DNA of 64,000 nt from NCBI RefSeq assembly GCF_000568255.1, contig NZ_KK037166.1, forward strand, positions 5,174,840-5,238,839, written 5' to 3'. Of this stretch, positions 1-9,292 are shown piece after piece. Each line of letters starts with the position of its first letter. Positions within the stretch are counted from its first letter, which is position 1. The notes under the pieces are model-generated. The model was not told the DNA's origin. It saw only the letters and a program-made list of their open reading frames with translations, and searched no databases. A program made the translations under genes and the position numbers. The stretch comes from Kutzneria sp. 744. Its GTDB lineage: Bacteria; Actinomycetota; Actinomycetes; Mycobacteriales; Pseudonocardiaceae.

Positions 1-9
1 TAGCCTGAT

Positions 10-666
10 GTGGTGCGCCTGCTACCGCCCCAGGCCCGTCGACCCGCCGTCGGCCTCGTCGTGTTGTGTGCCGCCGTGATCGCCGTGGGGGCGGCGCTCT
101 ATCACGGGCAGGCCCGTGCCGGCCGGCTGGACGACGCCGTCGACGACCGGCTGTTCACGATCTTCGGCCGAGACCGGGCGTTCCTGTACCAACTGCTGCA
201 CGTGGCCGATCTCCAGGTCGTGGTCACGGTCCTCGCCGTCGTGGCGGTCCTGGCGGTGCTGCGCGCCCGCCCGGACATCGCGGCGCTGGCGGCGATCGGG
301 CCCGTCGCGGCGATCGGGCTCACCGAGCTGGTGCTCAAGCCGTTGGTGCAGCGCCGATACAACAACTGGCTGTCCTACCCCAGCGGGCACACCGTCGGCA
401 TGCTGTCGACCTGCACGGTGCTCGGCGTCATCCTGCTGGGCGCCTCGCTGACCCTTGCGCTGCGCGTGGCACTCGGCGTGCTTCTGCTGGTGGTGTGCGT
501 CATCATGGTGCTGGCGCTCATCGTCGACGGCTTCCACTACTTCACCGACACGGTCGCCGGCGTCGGTCTGTCGGTCGGCGTCGTGCTGCTGGCGGCGCTC
601 GGGGTGGACGCGGTCACGGGGCTGGTCACCCGGCCGAACGGTGGATTTGCCGGAAGTTGCACTTAG
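10..666 (+). CDS. PAP2-superfamily membrane phosphatase
   Basis: A 218-residue integral membrane protein with about five to six hydrophobic helices. It is probably a PAP2-type lipid phosphatase acting on lipid pyrophosphates or phosphatidic acid at the outer face of the membrane. The acid-phosphatase signature is present in pieces: KPLVQRRY near residue 110, PSGHT near residue 125 and HYFTD (His-x3-Asp) near residue 177. The first motif lacks the usual RP ending and the SR before the last His is not obvious, so the exact subfamily is open. An in-frame TAG at positions 1-3 shows the gene starts inside the window; GTG at 10 or the adjacent GTG at 13 are the only early starts. The next gene begins 67 bases downstream on the same strand. 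Confidence 0.8.
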   Translation: MVRLLPPQARRPAVGLVVLCAAVIAVGAALYHGQARAGRLDDAVDDRLFTIFGRDRAFLYQLLHVADLQVVVTVLAVVAVLAVLRARPDIAALAAIGPVAAIGLTELVLKPLVQRRYNNWLSYPSGHTVGMLSTCTVLGVILLGASLTLALRVALGVLLLVVCVIMVLALIVDGFHYFTDTVAGVGLSVGVVLLAALGVDAVTGLVTRPNGGFAGSCT

Positions 667-733
667 ACAGTTCTTTACAACGTCGCCTACCATCGCGAAA
701 ATCCTTGACCAGGGCGACGAGCGAGGTGACGGC

Positions 734-2218
734 GTGCGAAGGCTCGCAATTGTGCTGGCAGCGCTACTGACCGTGATCGCCGCACCACCCGCGGCGGCAT
801 CGTCGGCGGCAGCTCCGTCGGCAGCGGCTCCGTCGGTGGTGGCTCCGTCGGTCGCCGCGCCGCGGGAGTTGCGCGGGATGTGGATCGCCAGCGTGGCCAA
901 CATCGACTGGCCGTCCAAGGCCGGACTGCCGGCGGCACAGCAGAAGCAGGAGTACCTCAGCCTGCTCGACCGGGCCAAGGCCCTCGGCGTGAACGCTGTT
1001 TTCGTGCAGATCCGGCCGACCGCCGACGCCTTCTACCCGTCGACGCTGGAACCGTGGTCGCAGTACCTGTCCGGCACCCAGGGCCAGGATCCCGGTTACG
1101 ACCCGTTGCGGTTCCTGGTGTCCGAGGCCCACAAGCGTGACCTCGAGTTCCACGCCTGGTTCAACCCGTACCGGATCAGCCTCCAGGGCGACGTCGGCAA
1201 GCTCGTGCCGACCCATCCGGCGCGGCTGCACCCGGACTGGGTCGTGGGCTACGGCGGCCAGCTCTACTACAACCCCGGCATTCCGGCCGTGCGGCGGTTC
1301 GTGGAGCAGGTCATCCTCGACACCACCCGGCGCTACGACCTCGACGGCGTGCACTTCGACGACTACTTCTACCCGTATCCCGTTGCCGGGCAACAGTTTC
1401 CCGACCAGGCCACCTTCGCCCAGTACGGCGGTGGCTTCGGAGGCGTCGCCGACTGGCGGCGGGACAACGTGAACAAGCTGATCAGCGAGCTGACGACGGG
1501 GATCCACCGGATGAAGCCGTGGATCGCGTTCGGCGTCAGCCCCTTCGGCATCTGGCGGGACGCCCGCACCGATCCGACCGGCTCCGACACCCAGGGCGGC
1601 GTGCACGACTACGACGACCTGTACGCCGACACCCGCACGTGGATCCGCAACCGCTGGGTCGATTACATCGCGCCGCAGCTGTACTGGCCCGTCGGATACA
1701 CCATCGCCGACTACGGGAAGCTGCTGCCGTGGTGGGCCCACGAGGTCGCCGGCACCGGGGTTTCGCTGTACATCGGCCAGGCCGTGTACAAGATCGGCAC
1801 GCCCAGCCCCGCCGCCTGGCTGGACCCGTCGGAGATGCCCCGGCACATCGCCCTCAACCGCGCCACCCCCGGCGTGAACGGCGACATTCTCTACAACACC
1901 AACACCTTGCTGGCCAACCCGCTGGGCTTCGCCGACCGCCTGCGCACCGATCTCTACGCCCAGCCGGCCCTCATCCCCGTGCGCCCCACCGTCGCCGGGC
2001 ACGCCCCGTTGCCGCCGGTGCTGCTGCCGTTGTGGGGGAACACCCTGCGCTGGATCGGTTTCGCCACCTCGTACGCCGTCTACCAGGACGGAAAGCTGTT
2101 CACCACGCTGCGCGGCACCACTTTCACCCTGCCCGAGGGTCGTCACAGCTATGCGGTCACCGCACTGGACCGCACCCACCACGAGAGCCGTCCGAGCATC
2201 ACCGAGGAGTACCGATGA
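734..2218 (+). CDS. Secreted glycosyl hydrolase-like family 10 (DUF187) protein
   Basis: A secreted protein of 494 residues. The GTG at 734 is chosen because GAGGTGA lies 7-8 bases upstream and it is followed at once by a signal peptide (RR, hydrophobic core, AAA cleavage region). An Ala/Pro/Ser/Val-rich linker of repeated AAPS units follows. The catalytic part is a GHL10 TIM barrel: RGMWIASV, FVQIRPTADAFY, FHAWFNPYR and the acidic strand HFDDYFYPY near residues 210-220. The C-terminal 70 residues look like a beta-sandwich (fibronectin-like) module. The family is thought to cleave polysaccharides or peptidoglycan-like glycans, but the substrate is unknown. The stop overlaps the start of the next gene (ATGA), so a secreted peptidase is translationally coupled to it. 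Confidence 0.85.
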   Translation: MRRLAIVLAALLTVIAAPPAAASSAAAPSAAAPSVVAPSVAAPRELRGMWIASVANIDWPSKAGLPAAQQKQEYLSLLDRAKALGVNAVFVQIRPTADAFYPSTLEPWSQYLSGTQGQDPGYDPLRFLVSEAHKRDLEFHAWFNPYRISLQGDVGKLVPTHPARLHPDWVVGYGGQLYYNPGIPAVRRFVEQVILDTTRRYDLDGVHFDDYFYPYPVAGQQFPDQATFAQYGGGFGGVADWRRDNVNKLISELTTGIHRMKPWIAFGVSPFGIWRDARTDPTGSDTQGGVHDYDDLYADTRTWIRNRWVDYIAPQLYWPVGYTIADYGKLLPWWAHEVAGTGVSLYIGQAVYKIGTPSPAAWLDPSEMPRHIALNRATPGVNGDILYNTNTLLANPLGFADRLRTDLYAQPALIPVRPTVAGHAPLPPVLLPLWGNTLRWIGFATSYAVYQDGKLFTTLRGTTFTLPEGRHSYAVTALDRTHHESRPSITEEYR

Positions 2219-3501
2219 GCCCTGTGCACAACAGGTTGACCAGGCTCGCCATGGTGGGCACCGTCGCCGGCGCCCTCATCGCGCAGCTGACCGCCGCCCC
2301 CGCCGTCGCCGCGACCACCGCCGCGCCCGTGGACTTCCACCAGTGGAGCAGCGACTCCCAGTTCCACAGTGGACACTCCGATGGCCTGCTCGTCCGCAAC
2401 GGCCTGGTGATCGGCCGTCCCGCCGGCTCCGTGCAGCACACCGAGCCCGCCCTGGGCACCACGAAGACCTACGACTACGCCACGTGGACCTCTCCCCGCT
2501 ACAGCCAGCGTTTCGGGGCCACGCAGCTGATCGCCTCGTGGAACGCCACCACTCCCGCCGGCACCTGGCTCCAGGTGGAGATGCGGGGCACCTCGTCCAC
2601 CGGCACCCAGACCGGTTGGTACGTCATGGGTCGGTGGGCGTCCGGCGACCAGGACATCCACCGCACCAGCGTGCCCGACCAGACCGACGCCACCGGCACC
2701 ATCGACGTCGACACCTTCGAGGCCGCCGACGGCGTCAAGCTGATGGCGTACCAGCTTCGGGTCACCCTCTACCGCCTCCAGGGCACCCACGCCTCCCCCA
2801 ACCTGCGCATGGTCGGCGCCATGACGTCCGCCATTCCCGACCGCTTCACCGTTCCCACCAGCCCCAGCGGCGGCGCGTGGGGCATGGAGCTACCCGTTCC
2901 CCGCTACTCGCAGGACATCCACAAGGGCCAGTACCCCGAGTACGACGGCGGCGGCGAGGCGTGGTGCAGCCCCACCTCCACCCAGATGGTCGTCGAGTAC
3001 TGGGGCAAACACCCCTCGGCGCAACAACTTTCGTGGGTCGACCCCAGCTACGCCGACCCCCAGGTCGACTACGCCGCCCGCAACACCTATGACTACGACT
3101 ACGAGGGCACCGGCAACTGGCCGTTCAACGCCGCCTACGCCGCCAGCTACGGTCTGGACGCGCACATCACCCGCCTGCACTCCCTGCAGGAGATGGAGCA
3201 CTACATCCGGCGGGGCATCCCCGTGATCACGTCCCAGTCCTTCCAGGCCAGCGAGCTCGACGGCGCCGGCTACTCCACCTCCGGCCACATCATGGTCATC
3301 GTCGGCTTCACCAAGACCGGCGACGTCATCGCCAACGACCCCGCCTCCAACGACGATCCGGCCGTGCGCAACGTCTACAAGCGCAGCCAGTTCGAGAACG
3401 TCTGGCTCCGCACCGAACGCCCCCTGCCCGACGGCGGCGTCGGTGGCGGCTCCGGCGGCGTCGTCTACATCGTCACCCCGCACGGGATGCCCCTGCCATA
3501 A
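2215..3501 (+). CDS. Secreted C39-like (papain-fold) cysteine peptidase
   Basis: A 428-residue exported protein with a signal peptide ending in an Ala-rich APAVAA stretch at about residue 33. Residues 40-200 form a beta-rich domain of unknown function. The C-terminal half carries a C39_2-type peptidase domain: EAWCSPTST with the candidate nucleophile Cys near residue 251, SGHIMVIVGF with the His near 358, and NDPAS with the Asp near 376. The order Cys-His-Asp and spacing fit the family. The ATG at 2215 shares ATGA with the stop of the glycosidase-like gene, so the two extracellular hydrolases are probably made together for wall or polymer turnover. There is no ABC transporter next door, which argues against a bacteriocin-processing role. 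Confidence 0.83.
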   Translation: MSPVHNRLTRLAMVGTVAGALIAQLTAAPAVAATTAAPVDFHQWSSDSQFHSGHSDGLLVRNGLVIGRPAGSVQHTEPALGTTKTYDYATWTSPRYSQRFGATQLIASWNATTPAGTWLQVEMRGTSSTGTQTGWYVMGRWASGDQDIHRTSVPDQTDATGTIDVDTFEAADGVKLMAYQLRVTLYRLQGTHASPNLRMVGAMTSAIPDRFTVPTSPSGGAWGMELPVPRYSQDIHKGQYPEYDGGGEAWCSPTSTQMVVEYWGKHPSAQQLSWVDPSYADPQVDYAARNTYDYDYEGTGNWPFNAAYAASYGLDAHITRLHSLQEMEHYIRRGIPVITSQSFQASELDGAGYSTSGHIMVIVGFTKTGDVIANDPASNDDPAVRNVYKRSQFENVWLRTERPLPDGGVGGGSGGVVYIVTPHGMPLP

Positions 3502-3508
3502 TTCAGGT

Positions 3509-4293
3509 CTACGGCCGGCGAGCGATCAGCCGCGTGTTGTGTGGGTTGAGCTCGCCGGCCGTGACCATCTCGGTGGCGACCTCGGTGACGAAGTCGTCGG
3601 CGTCCTCGCCCAGCTTCTTGGCCTGCGCGGCCAGGCCGGCGGCCTTCATGATCTGGCCGAGGGCGACGGGATCGGCGACGAACTGGGCGTCGATCTCCAC
3701 CGGTCCCAACTCCACCGCCAACCCCTCGGCCGTCAGGCGCTCGACGACCTCGGCGGCGGGATGTTGGAGCATGTCGAACGGCGTGTCCGCCAACCGATCT
3801 CGCCACCGCGGCCGCGCCATGACGTCCTCCAGGATCGTCACCGGATCGGGCGTGGAACGGGGATTGCCGCGGCTCCACTGGAGCACAAGGGAACCGCCGG
3901 GCTTGACGGCGCGGGCCATCTCGCGCAGGGCGTGATCGACGTCGTCGAGCCAGTGCAGCACCCAGGAGCAGTGCCGATGTCGAACGCTCCGGGCTCCAGT
4001 TCCAGCTTCCGAGCGTCACGAACCTCGACCGTCACCGGCAGTCCCAAGCACAGCTCACGCGTGGCCTCGACCATCGCCGGCGAGAAGTCGCTGGCCGTCA
4101 CGGCGTAACCCCGTGCGGCCAGCTCCCGGGTGATCTCCCCGCTGCCGCAGCCGACATCGGCCAGCCTGCCGCCGTGCAGGCCGGCCAGCTCCAGGGCCTC
4201 GACGGCGGTGCGGAACTGCCGGCTGTTGGAGCGCCGGTAGTGCTCGGGTGTCCAGGTCTGACGGTCCACGCCGCCGATCAGACCACGGATCAC
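3509..4293 (-). pseudogene. Class I SAM-dependent methyltransferase, frameshifted
   Basis: Two overlapping reading frames on the minus strand together make one methyltransferase of about 260 residues. The first part (from GTG at 4293) contains the SAM-binding loop ADVGCGSGEITREL and SDFSPAM. The second part carries the usual motif after strand 4 (WVLHWLDDVDHALREM, then KPGGSLVLQWS). The frame changes at about 3964-3966: GAFDIGTA in frame one must continue as WVLHWL in another frame, consistent with one lost base. This is either a real disrupted gene or a base-calling error. The start overlaps the stop of the upstream MBL-fold gene (GTGA), so the pair was an operon. The substrate is unknown (small molecule, Trans-aconitate/ubiquinone-type fold). 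Confidence 0.8.
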
Positions 4294-5156
4294 CAGCGCG
4301 TGGCGGTGAAGTCGACCGGTCGGGGCTCCAACAATGCCGTCCGGGCCACCAATCCGGACATCCGTGCGGCCATCTCGTCGGCCGGCAAGCGTTTGCGGTC
4401 ACCGTGTCCCGGAAGCACGTACTCGAACCGGATGAGCGGGGCGGTCCGGGCCAGCGACTCGGCCAGCACGCGGATGTCGTACCAGGTGACGGCCTCGGCC
4501 ACTTCGAGGTCGCCGGCGGTGCGGGACCAGTAGAACGAGTCGCCGGTGAAGCAGTACTTGTCGTCGGCGAGGAAGAGCACGCTGCCCTCGGTGTGTCCGG
4601 GCAACGGATGCACCACGACACCGGGCACGACCTCGACGGGATCGAGCCCGCGCACGACGACGTCGGCATCGGGCGCATGGGCGAGATCGCCCTCGTGGAT
4701 CCACAGCTTGGCCCCGAACCGGTCGGCGTACTGCCGGCCGTGGGCCACGTGGTCGCGGTGGGTCAGCAGGACGTGGGCAACGGGCCCGAGCCGCTCGTAG
4801 CGGTCGGCCAACTCGGCGCTCCACCGCGGTGTGTCGATCATCAGGTTCCCGCCGGGACGGCGCAGCAGGTACGAGTTGGCGGCGGCGGTCCGCCGGGAGT
4901 TGTGTCCACAGTGGAACAGGTCGTCGTCCAGCGCCAGCGGGAACGGGTCGAGCGACGGATCAAGCCGGTCCTCGGTGTGCCGGATGGAGCGGGTCGGGCA
5001 GGCGAAGGCGGCAGTGTGCAGGATCCGCAGCTCGTCCTCGGTCTCAGGCTGCCGGATCACCTCCGAGCGCCCGTTCACCCGCGCGATCAGGTCGGGTGCG
5101 AACTGACGCGCCACATCGCAGTCGGTGCAGCGGTCGTCGACGTACCAGCCGGTCAT
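4290..5156 (-). CDS. MBL-fold hydrolase with N-terminal ferredoxin-like segment
   Basis: A 288-residue protein. ATG at 5156 is preferred over the TTG 12 bases upstream because GGGGGAAG sits just before it. Residues 1-60 resemble a single-cluster ferredoxin (CTDCD near residue 11 and CPTRSI near residue 53), and the rest is a metallo-beta-lactamase fold with a THRDHVAH metal motif (first His of HxHxDH replaced by Thr), PGHTEGS and TGDSFYW. Similar ferredoxin-MBL proteins occur in actinobacteria with no assigned reaction. The gene is translationally coupled to the broken methyltransferase. With too few Cys for a full 4Fe-4S cluster in one module, cluster binding is uncertain. Possible roles are thioester or glyoxalase II-like hydrolysis. 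Confidence 0.75.
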   Translation of the reverse strand: MTGWYVDDRCTDCDVARQFAPDLIARVNGRSEVIRQPETEDELRILHTAAFACPTRSIRHTEDRLDPSLDPFPLALDDDLFHCGHNSRRTAAANSYLLRRPGGNLMIDTPRWSAELADRYERLGPVAHVLLTHRDHVAHGRQYADRFGAKLWIHEGDLAHAPDADVVVRGLDPVEVVPGVVVHPLPGHTEGSVLFLADDKYCFTGDSFYWSRTAGDLEVAEAVTWYDIRVLAESLARTAPLIRFEYVLPGHGDRKRLPADEMAARMSGLVARTALLEPRPVDFTATRW

Positions 5157-5271
5157 GTCTTCCCCCAAAGGTCGGTAACCCAGGACTACCAGGTATTTCC
5201 GGGGAAAAGAAAGCGTTGACTTGCTGACAGACCCCTGCTCTACAAGATCCTTTGCTTGTGCCGCAACGAAA

Positions 5272-5301
5272 AGGCCGGCCCCGACGAATCGGAACCGGCC
5301 T
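5272..5301 (-). terminator. Hairpin downstream of the P450 fusion gene
   Basis: AGGCCGG and CCGGCCT arms with an inner CCGA/TCGG pair form a stable hairpin 15 bases past the stop of the CYP102-type gene. No long T tract follows, as is usual in actinobacteria. Confidence 0.55.
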
Positions 5302-5315
5302 CGCGGAACGGGGGC

Positions 5316-8300
5316 TCAGCCCGCCCAGACGTCCTCCACGTAGCGGTCCTCGGCGATCAGCCCGTCCAGCCACGCCTGGTCGTCGCCGGAGCCGTGGCTG
5401 CGGTGGATGGACCGGAACGCCTCCCGCACGGCGGGGGCCATGCCCTTGCCGTCGCCGCAGATGTACACCCGGCCGCCGGCCTCCATGGCCGCCCAGATCT
5501 CGTCGCCGTCGGCGGCGATGCGGTCCTGCACGTACTTGACGCCGTCGACCTCGGCGCGGGAGAAGGCAGGGCGCATGGAGATCACGCCGTCCTTCTCGGC
5601 CGCTTCGAGTTCGTCCCGGTGCAGGTAGTCGACGTCGGGGTGTCGAATTCCGAAGTAACACAGCCCGGGGCCCAAAGCCTGGCCGGCGGCCAACTGCGCC
5701 GCCCGGTCGCCGATGAAACCGCGGAAGGGAGCCAAACCCGTGCCGGCGCTGACGTAGATCACCGGCACCGTGGTGTCCTCCGGCGCCTGGAACGCCTCGC
5801 GCGCCTTGTCGACCCGCGCCCGCAGCTGGTCGCCGGCCGCCAATTGCGACAAGTAGTACGAGGAAACGCCGTGGTACTCACCGGATCCGGTGCGCGAGGG
5901 GCCCGAGACGACGCCGACGATGAGCTCGATCTCGCCCGGCCTGGCCAGCGCCGAGGACGAGATGGAGTAGTGCCGGGCCTGGATCGGCGAGAGCATCTCC
6001 AGGAAGTCCTCCGGCGCCAGCTGGCAGGCGGGGTTCTGCTCCAGCAGCTCCAGCAGGCTCAGGTCGGTCTCGGCCATGGCCTCCAGCGCCGCCTTCTCGG
6101 GCGGGCACGGGTTGCAGCCGGCCAGCACCTTGATCTGCGCCGGCGTCGCCGGGTTCTGCAGCTCGACGAAGTGGGTCAGCAGCTGGCGAATCGTCACGGG
6201 ACGGTCGACCGGGATGGCCCGCCGGGTCTTCTGCCGCGGGTTGATCGCGACCACCAGGTCCAGCTTGAGCCCGAAGCGGGCGGCGACCCGGTCCACCAGG
6301 TCGGACGGGTTGTCCGGCACGACGGTCAGGTGATCACCGGTGCGGTACGAAACGCCGTCCGGCAGCTGGATGCGCAGGTGCCGCTTGGACCGCCCGAGCG
6401 GGCTGTCCACGTCGACCAGCTCGTCGTTGGCCAGCACGGTCATCGGCGCCACCTCGTACCGGGCGTCCAGCGCGGCCGTCACCGGGCCGGTGATCACCCG
6501 CACGTCGTAGAGCCGGTCGGAGGTGTCCTCCGCGACCGGCGCGGCGTCCGGATCCCCGTACCGGGTGAGGAGTTCCGTCCACAGCAGGTCGCTCCACGAC
6601 TCGATGTCGCCGGTCAGGTCGCCGGAGGCGTCAGCCTCGCACCGCTCCACCAGCCGCGTGGCCCCCAGCTCGAACAGCCGGGCGTCCAACCGGGTCGGCA
6701 CGTGCTGGTAGGTCGCGGCCCAGTTCCGGTCGCCGACACCCAGCACGGCAAAGGACACCGCGGACAGATCGTCCGAAGTGGAATCCAGCCACGACACGAA
6801 CTTCGCGGCGTCGTCCGTGGGCTTTCCGTTGTAGGAAGCGGCAACCACGACCACCGGGCCGTCGGACGGCAGCTTGCCGGCGAACTCGTCCAGCGGCGCG
6901 GCGACGGTGGTGAACCCACGGTCTGAACCCTCGTCGGCCAGCTGGCGCGCCATGGCCCGGCAGGTGCCGAGGTTGGAGCCGTGCAGCACGGTCAGCGTCG
7001 TGCCCTGCTTGGCCCGGCCGGCGGCCTTGGTCGACTCCCTCGCAACCGAAGCCTGAGCCGTCTTGACCCGCTCGGTGCGGCGAGCGAGGTCCAGCCGGAA
7101 GCCGGTCGGCTTCAGGGTCAGCGTCTCCTTGATCTTCAGGTCGTAGTTGAAGCTGTCCAGCAGCCGGTATCGGTGGATGATCATCCCCAGCAGCAGCGTG
7201 GCCTCGTGCAGCGCGAACTGCCGGCCGATGCAGGCCCGCTCGCCCGTGCCGAACGGCTTGAAGGCGTGCACCGGACGGGCCTTCTCCCGCTCCGGGTCGA
7301 AACGCGAGGGGTCGAAGGCCTCGACGTTGTCGCCCCACACCTTGTCCCGGTGCAGCATCGGGGCCAGCACGACGACCCACTGCCCCTTCTTGATCGGGTG
7401 CCCGCCGATGGTGGTGTCGACGATCGCCTCGCGGGAGAACGCGGCTGCGGTGGGCCACATCCGCAAAGCCTCGTTGAGCACCTGCCGGACGTAACGGAGC
7501 TTGCCGACCTCCTCGTACGTCGGCTGCGGGCTGTCCTGCTCGCCCCACAGCGCGTCCACCTCGGCCTGCGCCCGCGCCAGCACGGCGGGGTTCTTGACCA
7601 GGTAGTACAGCGCGAAGGACAGCGCGCCGGAGGTGGTCTCGTGCCCGGCGATCAGGAAGGTGATCACCTGGTTGCGAATGTTGGTGTCGTCCAGCACGGT
7701 GCCGTCGACCGGGTGCGGCGCGTTGAGCATCAGGCCGAGCAGGTCGCCGGTCGAGGTGTCGCCGGACTCCTTGCGCTCCCGGATGACGTCGTCGACCACG
7801 CCGGCCAGGAACTTGGCGTCCTTGGCGTACTGCTCGTCGGCCCCCTTGTTCATGATCGGGCCGATCCACGGCAGCTCCCGCGCCTTGGCCTGGGCGTGCG
7901 CGAGGCCGCGGACCAGGGCCTGCACGAACGGGTGCGGGTCGGGGCGCTGGAAGGACTCGAAGTCGAAGGCGAAGCCGGTCAGGCCGATGGTGTCCAGGGT
8001 CAGCCGGGTCATGTCGTCGGCGACCTCGACCGGACGACGGTCGACGTGCTCGTCCCACGAGGCGACCAGCCGGTTGGCCACCTCCAGCATCGCCGGGTGG
8101 TAGCCGCGCATCGACTGCAGCGAGAACGCCGGCAGCAGGATGTCGTGGGCCTTCTGCCAGTTGGGCTCGTCGTTGAACGCGGTGAACAGGCCGTCGCCGG
8201 CGATGGCCCGGATGCGGGCCAGCGACGGGGCGACGTGCTTGGCGAAGCGGTCCTCGTCGGCCACCTCGGCCACCAGGTCGGCGCCGGACACGAACACGAC

Positions 8301-8462
8301 GTCGTGGCCGAAGAACTGGCGGGCGAAGATCGGCCCCAGCTCGCGGGACTGCCGCATGGCGTCCTGGATCGGGGTGGCCGGCGAGGTCCCGACCACGTCG
8401 CCGACCAGGGGAATCCGGTTGGCCGGGTGCGGGAGGCCCGTGGTGTCCATCGAGGTTGTCAT
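5316..8462 (-). CDS. Self-sufficient cytochrome P450/NADPH-P450 reductase (CYP102 type)
   Basis: A single 1048-residue polypeptide, the same length class as Bacillus P450 BM3, that should hydroxylate or epoxidise fatty acids or similar lipids with NADPH and O2 in the cytosol. The haem domain has AGHETTSG in the I helix near residue 272, EALRMWP (ExxR) and FGTGERACIGRQF with the haem Cys near residue 411. The reductase part has an FMN domain starting TVLHGSNLGTCRAMA, an FAD domain with RHYSISSS, an NADPH site with SAGTGLAPFRGFI, and the C-terminal YVEDVWAG. ATG at 8462 follows GGGGAAGAG; a longer frame upstream has no ribosome site. The divergent PAS-LuxR gene 103 bases away is the likely regulator. 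Substrate range cannot be read from the sequence. Confidence 0.95.
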   Translation of the reverse strand: MTTSMDTTGLPHPANRIPLVGDVVGTSPATPIQDAMRQSRELGPIFARQFFGHDVVFVSGADLVAEVADEDRFAKHVAPSLARIRAIAGDGLFTAFNDEPNWQKAHDILLPAFSLQSMRGYHPAMLEVANRLVASWDEHVDRRPVEVADDMTRLTLDTIGLTGFAFDFESFQRPDPHPFVQALVRGLAHAQAKARELPWIGPIMNKGADEQYAKDAKFLAGVVDDVIRERKESGDTSTGDLLGLMLNAPHPVDGTVLDDTNIRNQVITFLIAGHETTSGALSFALYYLVKNPAVLARAQAEVDALWGEQDSPQPTYEEVGKLRYVRQVLNEALRMWPTAAAFSREAIVDTTIGGHPIKKGQWVVVLAPMLHRDKVWGDNVEAFDPSRFDPEREKARPVHAFKPFGTGERACIGRQFALHEATLLLGMIIHRYRLLDSFNYDLKIKETLTLKPTGFRLDLARRTERVKTAQASVARESTKAAGRAKQGTTLTVLHGSNLGTCRAMARQLADEGSDRGFTTVAAPLDEFAGKLPSDGPVVVVAASYNGKPTDDAAKFVSWLDSTSDDLSAVSFAVLGVGDRNWAATYQHVPTRLDARLFELGATRLVERCEADASGDLTGDIESWSDLLWTELLTRYGDPDAAPVAEDTSDRLYDVRVITGPVTAALDARYEVAPMTVLANDELVDVDSPLGRSKRHLRIQLPDGVSYRTGDHLTVVPDNPSDLVDRVAARFGLKLDLVVAINPRQKTRRAIPVDRPVTIRQLLTHFVELQNPATPAQIKVLAGCNPCPPEKAALEAMAETDLSLLELLEQNPACQLAPEDFLEMLSPIQARHYSISSSALARPGEIELIVGVVSGPSRTGSGEYHGVSSYYLSQLAAGDQLRARVDKAREAFQAPEDTTVPVIYVSAGTGLAPFRGFIGDRAAQLAAGQALGPGLCYFGIRHPDVDYLHRDELEAAEKDGVISMRPAFSRAEVDGVKYVQDRIAADGDEIWAAMEAGGRVYICGDGKGMAPAVREAFRSIHRSHGSGDDQAWLDGLIAEDRYVEDVWAG

Positions 8463-8565
8463 TACTCTTCCCCAGGTCGGTGCGTCTTGATCGCTCCATC
8501 CCAGCCTGGCAGCGACCGGGCGCGCACGCGACAAGAAGGACTACAAGAACCTGTAGCTTTGCCCT
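8463..8565. promoter_or_regulatory. Divergent promoter region, P450 fusion / PAS-LuxR
   Basis: The 103 bases between the two divergent starts must hold both promoters. A short inverted repeat CTACA-N6-TGTAG lies at 8541-8556, 10 bases before the GTG of the regulator, and could be an operator. The assignment is by position only. Confidence 0.45.
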
Positions 8566-9168
8566 GTGAGTGAAGCGACGCCCGATTTCCGCGCGGAGCA
8601 GCGCCGGACCGGCGTATGGCGCAACCGCTTCCTCGCGCTACTCGACCGCACCCCCGTGCCCACCGCGATCTGCCAACTGGACGGCACGATCACCGTGGCC
8701 AATCCGGCCTTCGCGGAAGCGCTTTCCACCCGTCCGTCCCAGTTGCGCGACCGGCACGTGCTGGAGTTCTTCCAGGCCAAGGTGCAGCGCGACTACGAGC
8801 GGCTGGTCGCCGGGCTGCACCGCGGCCGGGCCCGGCTGGTGATCGCCGTGCAGTTCCCGGGCGGCGGCGGCGAGCTCACCGTGCAAGCGGTTTCCGACGA
8901 CGAGGGCTCGGGCCTGCTGATCACGCTGCGGATCACGCCCGTGCCGACCGACGTGCACCTTTCCGACCGGGAGAGCGAGATCCTGCGCCTGATCGCCGGC
9001 GGCGCGACCTCGGCGGCAGTGGCGGCCGAGCTCGGCATCACGGGCGACGGCGTGAACTACCACCTGACGCGGATGTCCGACCGGTTCGGCGTGCCCAACC
9101 GGACCGCGCTGGTGGCGCGGGCCTACTCCCTCGGACTGCTCGACCCGGCCACCTGGCCGCCGCGCTGA
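8566..9168 (+). CDS. PAS-domain LuxR-type transcriptional regulator
   Basis: A 200-residue cytosolic regulator. Residues about 20-125 read as a PAS sensor domain (TPVPTAICQLDGTITVANPA is the typical entry). Residues 132-190 form a LuxR/GerE helix-turn-helix: LSDRESEILRLIAGG, then ATSAAVAAELGIT and RFGVPNRTALVARA. There is no receiver or kinase domain, so a small ligand, redox state or haem in the PAS pocket is the plausible signal. It starts with GTG at 8566 and is transcribed away from the CYP102-type gene, which it probably controls. This differs from Bacillus BM3, whose repressor is TetR-like. A terminator hairpin lies 73 bases past the stop. Confidence 0.85.
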   Translation: MSEATPDFRAEQRRTGVWRNRFLALLDRTPVPTAICQLDGTITVANPAFAEALSTRPSQLRDRHVLEFFQAKVQRDYERLVAGLHRGRARLVIAVQFPGGGGELTVQAVSDDEGSGLLITLRITPVPTDVHLSDRESEILRLIAGGATSAAVAAELGITGDGVNYHLTRMSDRFGVPNRTALVARAYSLGLLDPATWPPR

Positions 9169-9240
9169 TCGTGTGATCCAGGACACATCACCGGAACGTC
9201 GGTACCGTCGAATACACCAGCTCACTACGCTTTTCGGACT

Positions 9241-9289
9241 AGCCGGCCAGGTTCGTGCCGACGCGCATCGTGTGCGAACCTGACCGGCT
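9241..9289. terminator. Bidirectional terminator hairpin
   Basis: Arms at 9241-9255 and 9275-9289 (AGCCGGCCAGGTTCG against CGAACCTGACCGGCT, one mismatch) fold into a 15-bp stem between two converging genes. Confidence 0.7.
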
Positions 9290-9292
9290 TTC

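Noticed and set aside
764-2182. Long minus-strand frame opposite the secreted glycosidase-like gene
   Set aside because: It is a shadow of strong codon bias; the plus-strand protein has a signal peptide and family motifs, the other has low-complexity Gly/Val/Arg sequence.
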